This document shows, piece after piece, positions 19,095-29,422 of a stretch of DNA of 64,000 bases. Position numbers and translations under genes: made by a program. The stretch is from Candidatus Brevundimonas colombiensis (lineage in GTDB: Bacteria > Pseudomonadota > Alphaproteobacteria > Caulobacterales > Caulobacteraceae): NCBI GenBank assembly GCA_029202665.1, contig CP119326.1, forward strand, positions 2,542,001-2,606,000, written 5' to 3'. Within the stretch, counting starts at the first letter, position 1, and each line of letters starts with the position of its first letter. Below the pieces are notes generated by a model. It was not told the DNA's origin and made no database searches. It saw nothing but the letters and a program-made list of their open reading frames with translations.

Positions 19095-22000
19095 TTAAAA
19101 GGTGTACTTCAGACCAAAGCGAAGCGAGCGCGGAGCCTGATAGCCACGCGGCATGCCATAGTAAGGCGACCGAGCGGTAAGAACGTTACTCGACGTACGG
19201 ATCAGACCTTGCTCAACAACACGAGTCGTCGCGTCATTGTCAAAGAGATTGAACACATCCACCGAAGCAGTGACATTGCCGCGAGCAGATTCAACGACAG
19301 TGTAGGATAGATTCAGGTCAGTCTGGAAGGTCCAGTCGGTCTCACCTTGCGATCCGCGCGGCGTTTGAATGGTCGTGTTGCCTGGGCCGAACGGGCAATA
19401 CCAGCCCGAAGGCGTACCAGATTGCGGCGCGAGCGGATCAACCGACAGAGGGACGCGCCCAATGCAGCCATACTTACGGCCAGACTGCGCAGTGAAGTTG
19501 GCGCCCACATTGAACCTATCAGTCAACGCCCAGTTACCGTAAAGTTTGATCGTATGAGCATGGTGGTTCGGCAGATACCCGAACGAGCCGAGTTGGTTCG
19601 CAACGTGGTCATAGTCTTGGGTCAGCGATGTATCAGTTTGACCGATATCCGACTTGACTGCGCCTTCGTAGTTACCCTCGGACTTGGCGAGCGTATAGGA
19701 CCCCGCCAGGCCCCACTTACCATCAAATTCACGACGGAATGTGAACTCCAAAGCCTTATAGGTGCGTTCGACCTTATCAAAGCCCAAGTCTGCGGCGGTC
19801 AGTTCGATCGTCTGAGGGTTATAGGCAGGATTTGGGTTGCCTGCCCCATCCGTGCGAGTGTCACCTTGCAGATCGACATAGACCGTCGCCCCGTCGCCGG
19901 GGTTTATCAAGACGTAAGGGAACAACGACGAGAAGGCCGCGTCGCCCGGCCCAGACTGACCGCAAGCGATATTGTTACGCACGCAATAACGAATGACCGC
20001 GTCGCCGATGGCTGTATCTTCAATCGCACTTTCCAGATTGCGATAGATACCGCGCAAACCAATTGACCAGTCTGCGAAGCGCCCATCAGTGAAGGTGTGC
20101 TCGTAACCTAGAATGAACTCGCGCTCATACATTGGCTTCAAATCGGCTTCGATGACCGAACGTGGATCAGGGGCGCCTGGAGGACTCAAATAATCGAATT
20201 CATATAGCGCACCATAAGTCGGATAACCGCCAGCGTTCAGAACGACATTGCCAGAGCTGTCGCGTGTTGGGCCAGCGTAATAGGCGTCAGTGTAGACTTC
20301 ACCAGAAGAGGCGCGGATCGACGTATTCGTAGCGATAGGCAGGTAATAGTCACCCATCGATCCATAAACACGGTCAACCTTGTTGCCAAACGGATCCCAG
20401 TTAAATCCTATGCGCGGAGCCCATTGATCTTTCAAATCAATGTAGGGCTCTCCAGAAACGTTATTATAAACGTACTGATCATTGCGGACACCCAATTGAA
20501 CGCTCAGATTATCAGTGATGTCCCACGAATCTTGAATGTAGAAGGCCGATTGTTCGCCGGTAAACGAACCGTCGTTGGCGAACGTAACGATATTCAAGCA
20601 ACCTTGTCCTGCGGGAGCGATACCTGCGCACTGAGCCGGCGTTAGGACATTGTATAGAGCGCCACCGGAATAGGCGCTTGTCACTGATGTCGTCAGATCC
20701 TCGCGATCATAACCCACGCGAACATGGTGTTCGCCCAGAAGATTAAAATAGAAGTCCGCATCGATACGATAGGTTTCACGAATATCCTCACCCGCCAAGT
20801 TGTAAGGCCCCGCCTGGCGGCCGACCCCTACATACCCCGCTCCGCCTGGACGAGCGTAGTCGTAAACTCCAGGCAAGCTGATCGAATTCCCATAGTCAAG
20901 ATAGCTAGCTTCATTTCGGCCATATAAGGCTGACAACGTAAACCAGTCCGTAAATACACCAGTGTACTTATAAATCTGCGTCAAACCGCCAGCGTCGGAC
21001 GAAAGCGGATCTGTGATCGCAGTGAGGCCGGCCGAGTTTGTTGCACTATAGGTGCGCGTTTGGCTTTCCGTCGTCGTTTCGTCGTTCAACCACGTCGCTT
21101 CGATGCGGTGGTTCGGATTGATGACGAAGTCCAGCTTCAAAGCCCACCGCGGATCGTCGTACGACGAAATGCCTTGGCTGTAAGTAGCGCCTGGCGTGAT
21201 CGCTCCATTCGCGGAATTGTAAGCAAACGAACGGGAAAGAGCCCCCTCGCTCTTAACGTCACGGATGTTGTAAACACCAAAGAAGAACAGGTGATCTTTA
21301 ATAATTGGACCGCCAAGGAATGCTGAATAATCAGTAGTTTCGGCGTAATTATACTGATTATAGACTTCTATACCAGCAACATTGTTTCCGCCTTGTTGAT
21401 ATGAAGTTCCGCGCGAGCTGCGCAGTTTATCCGGTGTATAGTATACGCTTAGGCCGCCAGTAAACTCGTTAGTGCCGGATCGAGTGACGATATTGACGAT
21501 ACCTCCAGTTGCTCTGCCGTACTCAGCCTGGTAACCGCCCGTCTTAACGTCTATCGACTGGATGAAATCGAACGGTACTTCACCATAGCCAAGGAAAGTA
21601 CGTTGGTCGGTAAGATTGAGACCATTAACATAGTAGGCGCTTTCAGCAGCCGAGGTGCCAGCAAAGGAGGCCAAGCCCTGGTTCCGTCTTGAGCCTGCGC
21701 CGATCGTGGCATCCGGAAGACTAGCGCCAGGAGCCAAAAGAGTGACGGCGTTGATGCTACGTCCGATGGGAACTTTGTTCGCCAAATCCTGAACATCAAC
21801 TCTCAAACCAGTGTCCGTCGCATTGAAGTCCTGAACGCGTCTTGCGGCGGTGACGACAATATCGCCCAGGTCGGAAGCCTGCGACGAACCGTCGGATCCA
21901 AGCACAAAAGCATAAGAAGAACTGCCCGAACTCACTGACGCTCGCTGGGAGATCGATGCGTAGGACGGATGGTTAATGCCGATCTGGTAGGAACCAACTG

Positions 22001-22274
22001 GTAGAGCAGGCATCCGAAACGCGCCATTAGCATCAGTAGTCGCAGACCGCACCGCACCTTGACCTGACGTAGCGCTTACAGTGGCCCCAGAAATTGGCTC
22101 ACCCGCCTCATTGGTTACTGTACCGGTTAACACGCCGCTTGTGTAGTCTTGCGCGAAAGCGGGAACTGCCGAAAAGACTATAGCCCCTGCTGGCAGCGCA
22201 ACAGCTGCAGTCAAGGCCATACCGCCGATCATCGTGCCTGCTAACAGGCGTTCACGAATGGTTTGGATGTTCAA
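19095..22274 (-). CDS. TonB-dependent receptor, Oar-like, with carboxypeptidase-like N-domain
   Basis: This 1,059-residue outer-membrane transporter has a long signal peptide ending AFAQ, then a carboxypeptidase-regulatory-like beta domain (TGTVTNEAGEPISGATVSAT, about 50-125), then a plug with DIVVTAARR, and a large beta-barrel ending in the outer-membrane signature LRFGLKYTF. Oar-type receptors import bulky ligands or help export proteins in Caulobacterales, Xanthomonas and Myxococcus; the ligand is unknown. Translation starts at TTG (22274) seven bases after GGAGGG. Base composition is far from its neighbours: one 60-base line, 21301-21360, has only 22 G/C, in a genome near two-thirds GC. 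The barrel uses AT-rich codons throughout, suggesting transfer or different selection. A strong terminator follows. Confidence 0.9.
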   Translation of the reverse strand: MNIQTIRERLLAGTMIGGMALTAAVALPAGAIVFSAVPAFAQDYTSGVLTGTVTNEAGEPISGATVSATSGQGAVRSATTDANGAFRMPALPVGSYQIGINHPSYASISQRASVSSGSSSYAFVLGSDGSSQASDLGDIVVTAARRVQDFNATDTGLRVDVQDLANKVPIGRSINAVTLLAPGASLPDATIGAGSRRNQGLASFAGTSAAESAYYVNGLNLTDQRTFLGYGEVPFDFIQSIDVKTGGYQAEYGRATGGIVNIVTRSGTNEFTGGLSVYYTPDKLRSSRGTSYQQGGNNVAGIEVYNQYNYAETTDYSAFLGGPIIKDHLFFFGVYNIRDVKSEGALSRSFAYNSANGAITPGATYSQGISSYDDPRWALKLDFVINPNHRIEATWLNDETTTESQTRTYSATNSAGLTAITDPLSSDAGGLTQIYKYTGVFTDWFTLSALYGRNEASYLDYGNSISLPGVYDYARPGGAGYVGVGRQAGPYNLAGEDIRETYRIDADFYFNLLGEHHVRVGYDREDLTTSVTSAYSGGALYNVLTPAQCAGIAPAGQGCLNIVTFANDGSFTGEQSAFYIQDSWDITDNLSVQLGVRNDQYVYNNVSGEPYIDLKDQWAPRIGFNWDPFGNKVDRVYGSMGDYYLPIATNTSIRASSGEVYTDAYYAGPTRDSSGNVVLNAGGYPTYGALYEFDYLSPPGAPDPRSVIEADLKPMYEREFILGYEHTFTDGRFADWSIGLRGIYRNLESAIEDTAIGDAVIRYCVRNNIACGQSGPGDAAFSSLFPYVLINPGDGATVYVDLQGDTRTDGAGNPNPAYNPQTIELTAADLGFDKVERTYKALEFTFRREFDGKWGLAGSYTLAKSEGNYEGAVKSDIGQTDTSLTQDYDHVANQLGSFGYLPNHHAHTIKLYGNWALTDRFNVGANFTAQSGRKYGCIGRVPLSVDPLAPQSGTPSGWYCPFGPGNTTIQTPRGSQGETDWTFQTDLNLSYTVVESARGNVTASVDVFNLFDNDATTRVVEQGLIRTSSNVLTARSPYYGMPRGYQAPRSLRFGLKYTF

Positions 22275-22543
22275 AACTCGACCCTCCGAGCGCTGACCAA
22301 CGACCTCAAATGTCGCGGCAGCATGAAATGTCTACGCCCCCATTGCGCGTAGATTAGGGGGAAGGATAACGACTCCCTAAATGCGCGCCAGACATTAAAC
22401 TGCACCGCCACGCCGTAGTCGCCTATCTGTCTCAATATCGCCACACAAATAGCTCCTGCATTAGGAATGCGCGCTATCGCGCTGGCACCCTTGAGTCCCA
22501 ATACATCACAATAAAAATGGATAACTCTAACTGGTTGTGTAAT
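22275..22543. other. AT-richer leader region upstream of the TonB receptor
   Basis: These 269 bases hold the receptor ribosome-binding site (GGAGGG at 22287-22282, minus strand) and presumably its promoter. A GCGC-ATA-GCGC type short dyad lies near 22466-22480. I could not assign a single -35/-10 pair. No convincing coding region is present: a frame open from 22501 overlaps the receptor start and lacks a binding site. Confidence 0.5.
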
Positions 22544-22687
22544 TCACCGTTCGATCGCTGCACGCGAGGCATAGGGCGCCGGTTCGGGGGTGCAGGAGGC
22601 GGCGATTGGGATCGCGGCGAGACACAGCATGGCGGCGGCGACGAGGGCGGGCCGATTTGATACAATGGTGAGGATCGAACGGGCCAT
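22544..22687 (-). CDS. Small 47-residue lipoprotein-like peptide
   Basis: A short gene reads MARSILTIV at its start, then a hydrophobic run LVAAAMLCLAAIPIAAS ending at Cys32, followed by TPEPAPYASRAAIER. The layout is that of a tiny lipoprotein or secreted peptide: basic N-terminus with Arg3 and Arg12, a hydrophobic core, and a weak lipobox (AAS-Cys). GGAG lies eight bases before the ATG at 22687. I do not recognise a family. It lies 269 bases upstream of the TonB receptor on the same strand and is divergent from the metallo-hydrolase. Function is unknown, and the size leaves some chance of coincidence. Confidence 0.5.
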   Translation of the reverse strand: MARSILTIVSNRPALVAAAMLCLAAIPIAASCTPEPAPYASRAAIER

Positions 22688-22759
22688 GGCGGGCGCTCCA
22701 GCAATGATGACTGAAATCCTAACGCAAGGGTCGCGCCAGAGCGGCGATGGCGCACACGC

Positions 22760-23662
22760 ATGATCCCCTATGTGCGTCAGTTCGACTTCGCCTATGGACG
22801 ATCAGACCAGGTCTCCCCCTTGGTGCAACGGGTGGTGGCGGACAATCCGGGGCCGTTCACCTTCACGGGCACGGGGACCTATATCGTGGGGCGGCCCGAG
22901 GCGGGATCGGCGGTGGCGGTGATCGATCCGGGGCCGATGGACCTGACGCATCTGGAGGCGCTGAAGGCGGCGACGGCGGGGCGAAGGGTCAGCCATGTGC
23001 TGGTGACGCATACGCATCGGGACCATGCGCCGCTGGCCAAGCCGTTCGCCGAGGTGACCGGCGCGTCGATTCTGGCGGCGCGTCCGCCGATGCACGAGAC
23101 CCATGCGTCCGGCGCGTTGGACGAGGAAGAGGACGGCGATTTCGCGCCAGACGTCGTGCTGAGCGGCGGTGAAGTCATCGCTGGTGATGGCTGGACGCTG
23201 GAGGCGATGTTTACGCCCGGCCATGCGTCGAACCATATGGGTTTCGTCCTGCGCGAGGAGAACGGCCTGTTCTGCGGCGACCATGTCATGGGCTGGTCCA
23301 CGACTGTCGTGGCGCCGCCGGACGGGAACATGCGGCGCTATATGGCCAGTCTGGACGCGGTGATCGAGCGGGACTTTGACGTGCTGTGGCCGACGCACGG
23401 GGCGCCGATCAGCGAGGTGCGGCCATTTTTGGAGGCGTATCGCGCGCATCGGCTGGACCGGGAGGCGCAGATTGCGGCGCGGTTGGCGGCGGGCGACCAG
23501 ACCGTCGCCGAGATGGTGCCCGCGCTTTATGCCGCCGTCGATTCGCGCCTGTGGCCGGCGGCGTCGCTGTCGGTGCTGGCCCATCTGATCAAGCTGGTCG
23601 AGGACGGGCGGGCGGCCGGCGATGGGGAACCCGGTCTGGCGGCGCGGTTCCGGCCCATTTGA
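22760..23662 (+). CDS. MBL-fold metallo-hydrolase, LACTB2-like
   Basis: The 300-residue protein shows the metallo-beta-lactamase zinc motif THTHRDH, with His84, His86, Asp88 and His89, followed by TPGHASNHMGF, CGDHVMGWSTTVVAPPDG and a late TPTHG-like PTHGAPI segment. A C-terminal helical extension (about 230-300) with LWPAASLSVLAHLIKLVEDGR matches the winged-helix tail of LACTB2-type hydrolases. Human LACTB2 is an endoribonuclease, and bacterial members act on varied esters or nucleic acids, so the substrate stays open. It is cytoplasmic with no signal peptide. It is a single gene with its own start at 22760, convergent with the DUF1499 gene. Confidence 0.88.
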   Translation: MIPYVRQFDFAYGRSDQVSPLVQRVVADNPGPFTFTGTGTYIVGRPEAGSAVAVIDPGPMDLTHLEALKAATAGRRVSHVLVTHTHRDHAPLAKPFAEVTGASILAARPPMHETHASGALDEEEDGDFAPDVVLSGGEVIAGDGWTLEAMFTPGHASNHMGFVLREENGLFCGDHVMGWSTTVVAPPDGNMRRYMASLDAVIERDFDVLWPTHGAPISEVRPFLEAYRAHRLDREAQIAARLAAGDQTVAEMVPALYAAVDSRLWPAASLSVLAHLIKLVEDGRAAGDGEPGLAARFRPI

Positions 23663-23669
23663 TCAGAGG

Positions 23670-24341
23670 CTAACGGGCGGCGGCCAGTTTCTCGGCTATG
23701 CGCGCCGCCAGGCGGCAGGTCGCGCCGCCATCTGGTCGGGCGTCGCGGGCAGCGACGCGAATGTCGGTGCGGCCGGGGCGGATGCGCACGACCGCGTCGT
23801 TGACGAAGCCGAACCAGGCCCCCTCATGCACGGCCTCGACCTCGAAGGTTGTGGCGCGGGTGACGACGAATCCGGCGTCGACCAAGGCGGAGGTCGCCTG
23901 CTGGGCCAGGACCTGGCTGGGGATGGCGACCACCGCATCACAGGCGGCAGGGGTCGATCCGCGATGCTGGCCGGCGGCGCGCGAGAAAGCCGGCGGCTCC
24001 GTGATATTGGTGGTGACATCGCGTGGCGTCGGGACGGCGTCCCGGGCCTGCCGTTCCACAAAGCCCGCGACCGTCACGCCTGCCAGCATCAGGGCCGCCA
24101 ACGCATAGAGCCCCCTGCCCCGAATGTCGCGCAGCGCCAGCACCATCGCGACCAAGGCGCCCGCCAGGCCGATCCAGGCCAGGATGCGCGCCACGGTCCA
24201 GGTCAGCAGGTCATAGCTGACCGACAGATCGACGCCGCCGAATCGGGTCGCCGCGATGGCCGCCACGATCAGCACCGCCGGCGCCGCCGCGAGCGCCGTC
24301 AGCCAGGGCAGAACGGCGGGGACAGGCTTTCGGATCGGCAT
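23670..24341 (-). CDS. DUF1499 membrane protein
   Basis: The 223-residue protein has three or so N-terminal membrane helices (about 10-30, 48-70 and 78-96) and a soluble C-terminal domain of the DUF1499 type, marked by CDAVVAIPSQVLAQQATSALVDAGF, EAVHEGAWFGFVNDAVVRIRP and DIRVAARDARPDGGATCRLAARI. DUF1499 domains occur widely in alphaproteobacteria and chloroplasts; no function is established. GGAGCC precedes the ATG at 24341. It is 19 bases downstream of the acyl-CoA ligase gene on the same strand and may be cotranscribed with it. Confidence 0.8.
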   Translation of the reverse strand: MPIRKPVPAVLPWLTALAAAPAVLIVAAIAATRFGGVDLSVSYDLLTWTVARILAWIGLAGALVAMVLALRDIRGRGLYALAALMLAGVTVAGFVERQARDAVPTPRDVTTNITEPPAFSRAAGQHRGSTPAACDAVVAIPSQVLAQQATSALVDAGFVVTRATTFEVEAVHEGAWFGFVNDAVVRIRPGRTDIRVAARDARPDGGATCRLAARIAEKLAAAR

Positions 24342-24360
24342 TCAGGCTCCGGGTTGCGGT

Positions 24361-25989
<1,629 letters not shown>

Positions 25990-26148
25990 GTCGTTTCCTG
26001 TTCCTTTGAGTGCGTCTGCTTGGGAACGCGACGCTTGGCCCGACGCTAACATTGGTTATCGCCGATAAGCAACGTGACGCGACGTAAGCCCGGCGCGACG
26101 GATCGTCCCCCGTGGCGCCGGCCGCGCGACCTCTCTAGAAGGCGGCGC

Positions 26149-26802
26149 ATGACCATATTGATCGCGATCACGGGCGGCTCCGGCTCGGGCAAGAGCACGC
26201 TGGCGGAGGCGCTGGTGTCTGCCCTGCCCCATGGCGCGGCGGTGCTGGTGCGCGAGGACAGCTATTACAAGGACGCGGCCGCCCTGCCCGGCTTCGACGC
26301 GGCGACCTTCGACTTCGACGATGTGTCGGCGCGCGATCACGCGTTGATGATCGCGGACCTGAAGGAACTGAAGGCCGGGCGCGCGGTGACGGCGCCGGTT
26401 TATTCCTTCATCCATCATGGGCGCGAGCCGGGCGGCGAGCCGATCCCGGCGTCGCAGGTGGTGATCGTGGAGGGCACCCACGTCCTTTGCACCCCCGACC
26501 TGACCGCCCTGTTCGACATCCGGGTGTTCGTGGACACCCCCTCCGACATCCGCTTCATCCGCCGTCTGCTGCGCGACCAGACCGAACGCGGCCGGTCGGC
26601 GGATTCGGTCGTGGCCCAATATCTGACGACCGTGCGACCGGGCCATGAGCGCCTGACCGAGCCGTCACGCACCCACGCCGACTTCATCGTCGCCGACGCC
26701 ACGGCGGCGGTGCGGCTGGAAGACCCGCAGGCCGTGGTGCGTCTCGCTGCGCCCGTGCTGGCGCATCCGTTGTTGCAGGCGCTGCTGGGCGATCAGGGTT
26801 GA
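26149..26802 (+). CDS. Uridine-kinase-like P-loop kinase
   Basis: A 217-residue P-loop kinase of the phosphoribulokinase/uridine kinase group. Walker A is GGSGSGKST at residues 9-17; REDSYYKD, FDFDDVSARD, VYSF and VIVEGTHVL match the uridine kinase substrate-site motifs. DIRFIRRLLRDQTERGRS corresponds to the Arg-rich lid. Uridine kinases phosphorylate uridine or cytidine in pyrimidine salvage. The protein diverges enough in the lid and C-terminus that another nucleoside or small-molecule substrate is possible, so udk is not assigned. Start at ATG 26149 within GGCGGCGC context; upstream codons in the frame look non-coding. It is monocistronic. Confidence 0.8.
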   Translation: MTILIAITGGSGSGKSTLAEALVSALPHGAAVLVREDSYYKDAAALPGFDAATFDFDDVSARDHALMIADLKELKAGRAVTAPVYSFIHHGREPGGEPIPASQVVIVEGTHVLCTPDLTALFDIRVFVDTPSDIRFIRRLLRDQTERGRSADSVVAQYLTTVRPGHERLTEPSRTHADFIVADATAAVRLEDPQAVVRLAAPVLAHPLLQALLGDQG

Positions 26803-26868
26803 TCGATATTCGGTGTGCGACCGTCATTCCGGGACGTCCAACGGCCGAACTCGGAACCCAGGCGGTGC

Positions 26869-26896
26869 GCATCCGACCTGGAGTGCATCCGACCTG
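26869..26896. repeat. 12-bp direct repeat in an intergenic spacer
   Basis: GCATCCGACCTG occurs at 26869-26880 and again at 26885-26896, a 16-base period. Just upstream, 26822-26861 resembles a decayed dyad (GTCATTCCGGGACG ... CTCGGAACCCAG) like the scattered palindromic intergenic elements of alphaproteobacteria. Significance is unclear. Confidence 0.4.
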
Positions 26897-26938
26897 AGCG
26901 ATGCGGCCCTGGCTTCTCCGCTCTGGCTTCGGTCAGCC

Positions 26939-27721
26939 TTAGATCAGTCCCGCCAACGGCGACGACGGGTCGGCGTACATCCGTTTCGGCATCCGACCGG
27001 CCAGATAGGCGTCGCGGCCGGCGATGACGGCGTGTTTCATGGCGCGGGCCATGCGGATGGGGTCTTTGGCCCCGGCGATGGCGGTGTTCATCAGGACGGC
27101 GTCGCAGCCCAGTTCCATCGCCAGGGTGGCGTCCGACGCCGTGCCGACGCCGGCGTCCACCAGCACAGGCACCCTGGCCTGTTCAACGATCAGGCGGACG
27201 TTGATCGGATTCTGGATGCCCAGGCCCGAGCCGATGGGCGCGGCGGCGGGCATGATGGCGGCGGCGCCGGCGTCCTCCAGCCGCTTGGCCATCACCACGT
27301 CGTCGGTGCAATAGACCATGACGTCGAACCCGTCCTTGATCAGCAGGTCCAGCGCCCGCAGCGTCTCGATCATGTCGGGATAGAGGTGGGCGGTGTTGGA
27401 CAGGACCTCCAGCTTGACCAGGCTCCAGCCCCCCGCCTCGCGCGCCAGGCGCAGGGTGCGCACCGCATCCTCGCCAGTGAAACAGCCGGCGGTGTTGGGC
27501 AGGAAGGTGAAGCGGTCGGGCTTCACATAATCCACCAGCATCGGCTGGCTCGGGTCCGACAGATTCACCCGACGCACGGCCACTGTCACGATCTCGGCCC
27601 CCGCAGCCTCGGCGGCGGCGGCGTTCTGCGCGTAATCGGCATATTTGCCGGTTCCCACGATCAGACGCGAAGTGAAGGTGCGGCCCGCAACGGACCAGGT
27701 TTCGGAGGCTGTATCGATCAT
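26939..27721 (-). CDS. thiG: Thiazole synthase ThiG
   Basis: ThiG forms the thiazole-phosphate ring of thiamine from deoxyxylulose-5-phosphate, dehydroglycine and ThiS-thiocarboxylate. The 260-residue TIM barrel shows SRLIVGTGKY, the Schiff-base lysine at 103 in VKLEVL, PDMIETLRA, MPAAAPIGSGLGIQNP and VLVDAGVGTASDATLAMELGCDAVLMNTAIA. All standard motifs are intact. The usual neighbours (thiS, thiO, thiE) are not found on either side: an exporter gene lies upstream after a 275-base gap and a kinase gene downstream. I saw no THI-box riboswitch in the upstream gap. The sulfur carrier must be encoded elsewhere. Confidence 0.95.
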   Translation of the reverse strand: MIDTASETWSVAGRTFTSRLIVGTGKYADYAQNAAAAEAAGAEIVTVAVRRVNLSDPSQPMLVDYVKPDRFTFLPNTAGCFTGEDAVRTLRLAREAGGWSLVKLEVLSNTAHLYPDMIETLRALDLLIKDGFDVMVYCTDDVVMAKRLEDAGAAAIMPAAAPIGSGLGIQNPINVRLIVEQARVPVLVDAGVGTASDATLAMELGCDAVLMNTAIAGAKDPIRMARAMKHAVIAGRDAYLAGRMPKRMYADPSSPLAGLI

Positions 27722-27996
27722 GAGGGTGACCTAAGTGTCGAAGCTATTAAGGTTGGGTGTTGCGAGGGGGGATTGCGAAGCCGACCCACCCTCAACGGCG
27801 CCGCTCGGATGACTCTTCACAAGAATGCCCGGCTGACGCCTTCGGGTCGAGCCTTGCGGACGGATCGGATCGATAAGGACGGGCGAGGCGCTGCAGCAGC
27901 CATGCGGATCGCAACGCGGCGGACTGGTGATGGCACGGAGGCCGGCGCCCCGATCGACGGTGGGCGCCGTGCGGACGACAACCCTGGAAAAGACGG
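27722..27996. other. 275-base spacer upstream of thiG, no gene seen
   Basis: I looked for thiS (a C-terminal Gly-Gly protein of about 66 residues) and a TPP riboswitch on the minus strand and found neither. The region is GC-rich with no clear terminator or promoter. Longer open frames here run antisense or into the exporter gene and look non-coding. Confidence 0.5.
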
Positions 27997-29391
27997 CTAG
28001 ACGGCCTCGACTTCCTTTTCCGGTTCCGACGGGCGGCGGCGGATGCGCGATCCGCTCATCACTGCGCCGAACAGGGCCGCGACGGCGGCGATCTGGAATC
28101 CGTGCCGCACGCCGCTTTGCGGCGCGGCCGACAGCAGAAAGGCCACCACCACGGCGCCCATCGACTGGCCCAGAACGCGCGCCATTCCCAAGGAGCCGCC
28201 CGCCGCACCTGCCCGCTCGCGGGGAGCCTCGGACAGCAATGCGCGGTTGTTCGGGGACTGGAAGAAGCCGAACCCCGCCCCGCACAGAGCCATGCGCCAG
28301 ACAATGTCGAAATGCGATGAATCGGCGTTCAGCAGGCTCAACGCCATCAGCCCGCAGGCGAACAGCGTCAGGCCCAATGCGCCCAGCACTCCGGCCGAAT
28401 ACCGGTCCGACAAGGCGCCGGCCAGCGGAGCGGCAAACATGGTCCCCAGCGGCCACGGCGTCATCAGAAGCCCCGTCTGGACCGCGCTCAGGCCCAGCGG
28501 TCCCTGTAGGAAGAAGGGCAAGGCCACGAAGGCCATCATCTGGGCGCTGAAGGAAATGATCGATGTCGCCACCGACAGGGCGAACATAGGCCGCGCCAGC
28601 AGGTCCAACGGGATCAACGGCGTCTTGCTGGGCTTCTCGTGTCGCACCAGAAGCACGGCTGCCGCCAGCCCCAATCCGGTCAGGCCGAAACCAAAGATGG
28701 CCGCCTCGCCGTGCGCCAGAGCCTGCAATCCGGTGATCACGAAACCGAATGTGGCCGCGCTCAATACGGCGCCGACGATGTTCAGCCGTCGCTTCTGCAG
28801 CGGATTATGCGGCAGGGTAAACCCCGCCATCGACACCGCCAGAATGCCTAGAGGAATATTTAGCGCGAACAGCCAGCGCCATTCGCCGACGCTCAGGATA
28901 GCGCTGGCTACGGTTGGACCGGCTGCGGCCGCCATCGACACGACTACCGCATTGATTCCGACCGCCTTGCCCAGCATTCGCTGCGGATAGGTGAAGCGCA
29001 CCAAAGCGCCATTCACACTCATTATGCCGGCCGCGCCAAACCCCTGAAGCACGCGCGCCAGGCTGAGCGTCAGGATCGAATCTGAAAGGGCGCAAGCGAT
29101 TGACGCCAAGGTAAAGACCGCCAGCCCCACCTGCGACACGCGGCGGTAACCGACGATCTCGCCCAGCGAAGCCAGTGGCAGCAGGGCGACGACGATGGCG
29201 ATCTGATAGGCGTTGACGATCCAGATCGACGCCGCCGCCGACGCCTGCAGATCCTGTGCGATGGACGGCAGGGCCACATTGGCGATGGCCCCGTCCAGCA
29301 CGGACAAGGTGGTGCCCAGACCGATGGAGACGATCGCCCAGTAACGCCGGGGCGTGGGCAAGCCGTCGGCTGCGACAATCTGGCTGGTCAT
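27997..29391 (-). CDS. MFS exporter, DHA2 (EmrB-like) family
   Basis: The 464-residue membrane protein starts with TTLSVLDGAIANVALPSIAQDL, the helix 1 motif D1 of DHA2 drug:H+ antiporters. VNAYQIAIV, the loop GEIVGYRRV (motif A in variant form), LQGFGAAGIMSVNGALVR and the helix 5 motif AAGPTVASAILSVGEWRWLFALNIPLGI follow. About 13-14 hydrophobic segments can be counted. The family exports drugs, bile salts or metabolites. The ATG at 29391 lacks a close Shine-Dalgarno (GAGGG is 14 bases upstream), so a later start is possible. It follows the nfeD gene by 31 bases on the same strand, and may be the last gene of that unit. The substrate is unknown. Confidence 0.87.
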   Translation of the reverse strand: MTSQIVAADGLPTPRRYWAIVSIGLGTTLSVLDGAIANVALPSIAQDLQASAAASIWIVNAYQIAIVVALLPLASLGEIVGYRRVSQVGLAVFTLASIACALSDSILTLSLARVLQGFGAAGIMSVNGALVRFTYPQRMLGKAVGINAVVVSMAAAAGPTVASAILSVGEWRWLFALNIPLGILAVSMAGFTLPHNPLQKRRLNIVGAVLSAATFGFVITGLQALAHGEAAIFGFGLTGLGLAAAVLLVRHEKPSKTPLIPLDLLARPMFALSVATSIISFSAQMMAFVALPFFLQGPLGLSAVQTGLLMTPWPLGTMFAAPLAGALSDRYSAGVLGALGLTLFACGLMALSLLNADSSHFDIVWRMALCGAGFGFFQSPNNRALLSEAPRERAGAAGGSLGMARVLGQSMGAVVVAFLLSAAPQSGVRHGFQIAAVAALFGAVMSGSRIRRRPSEPEKEVEAV

Positions 29392-29422
29392 GCCACGTCA
29401 ACGCCCTCGATAGCGTAACGGT

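Noticed and set aside
22271..22501. Frame overlapping the TonB receptor start
   Set aside because: No ribosome-binding site, overlaps the receptor leader and lacks recognisable features.
22474..22761. Longer frame over the small lipoprotein region
   Set aside because: Runs through the metallo-hydrolase start and has no binding site; the 47-residue frame has better signals.
22747..23172. Alternative frame over the metallo-hydrolase start
   Set aside because: The ATG at 22760 gives the family pattern with the HTHRDH motif; the other frame is Gly/Arg-rich.
27731..28456. Frame spanning the thiG spacer and exporter gene
   Set aside because: Mostly antisense or out of frame with the exporter and rich in Arg and Gly; no motif.
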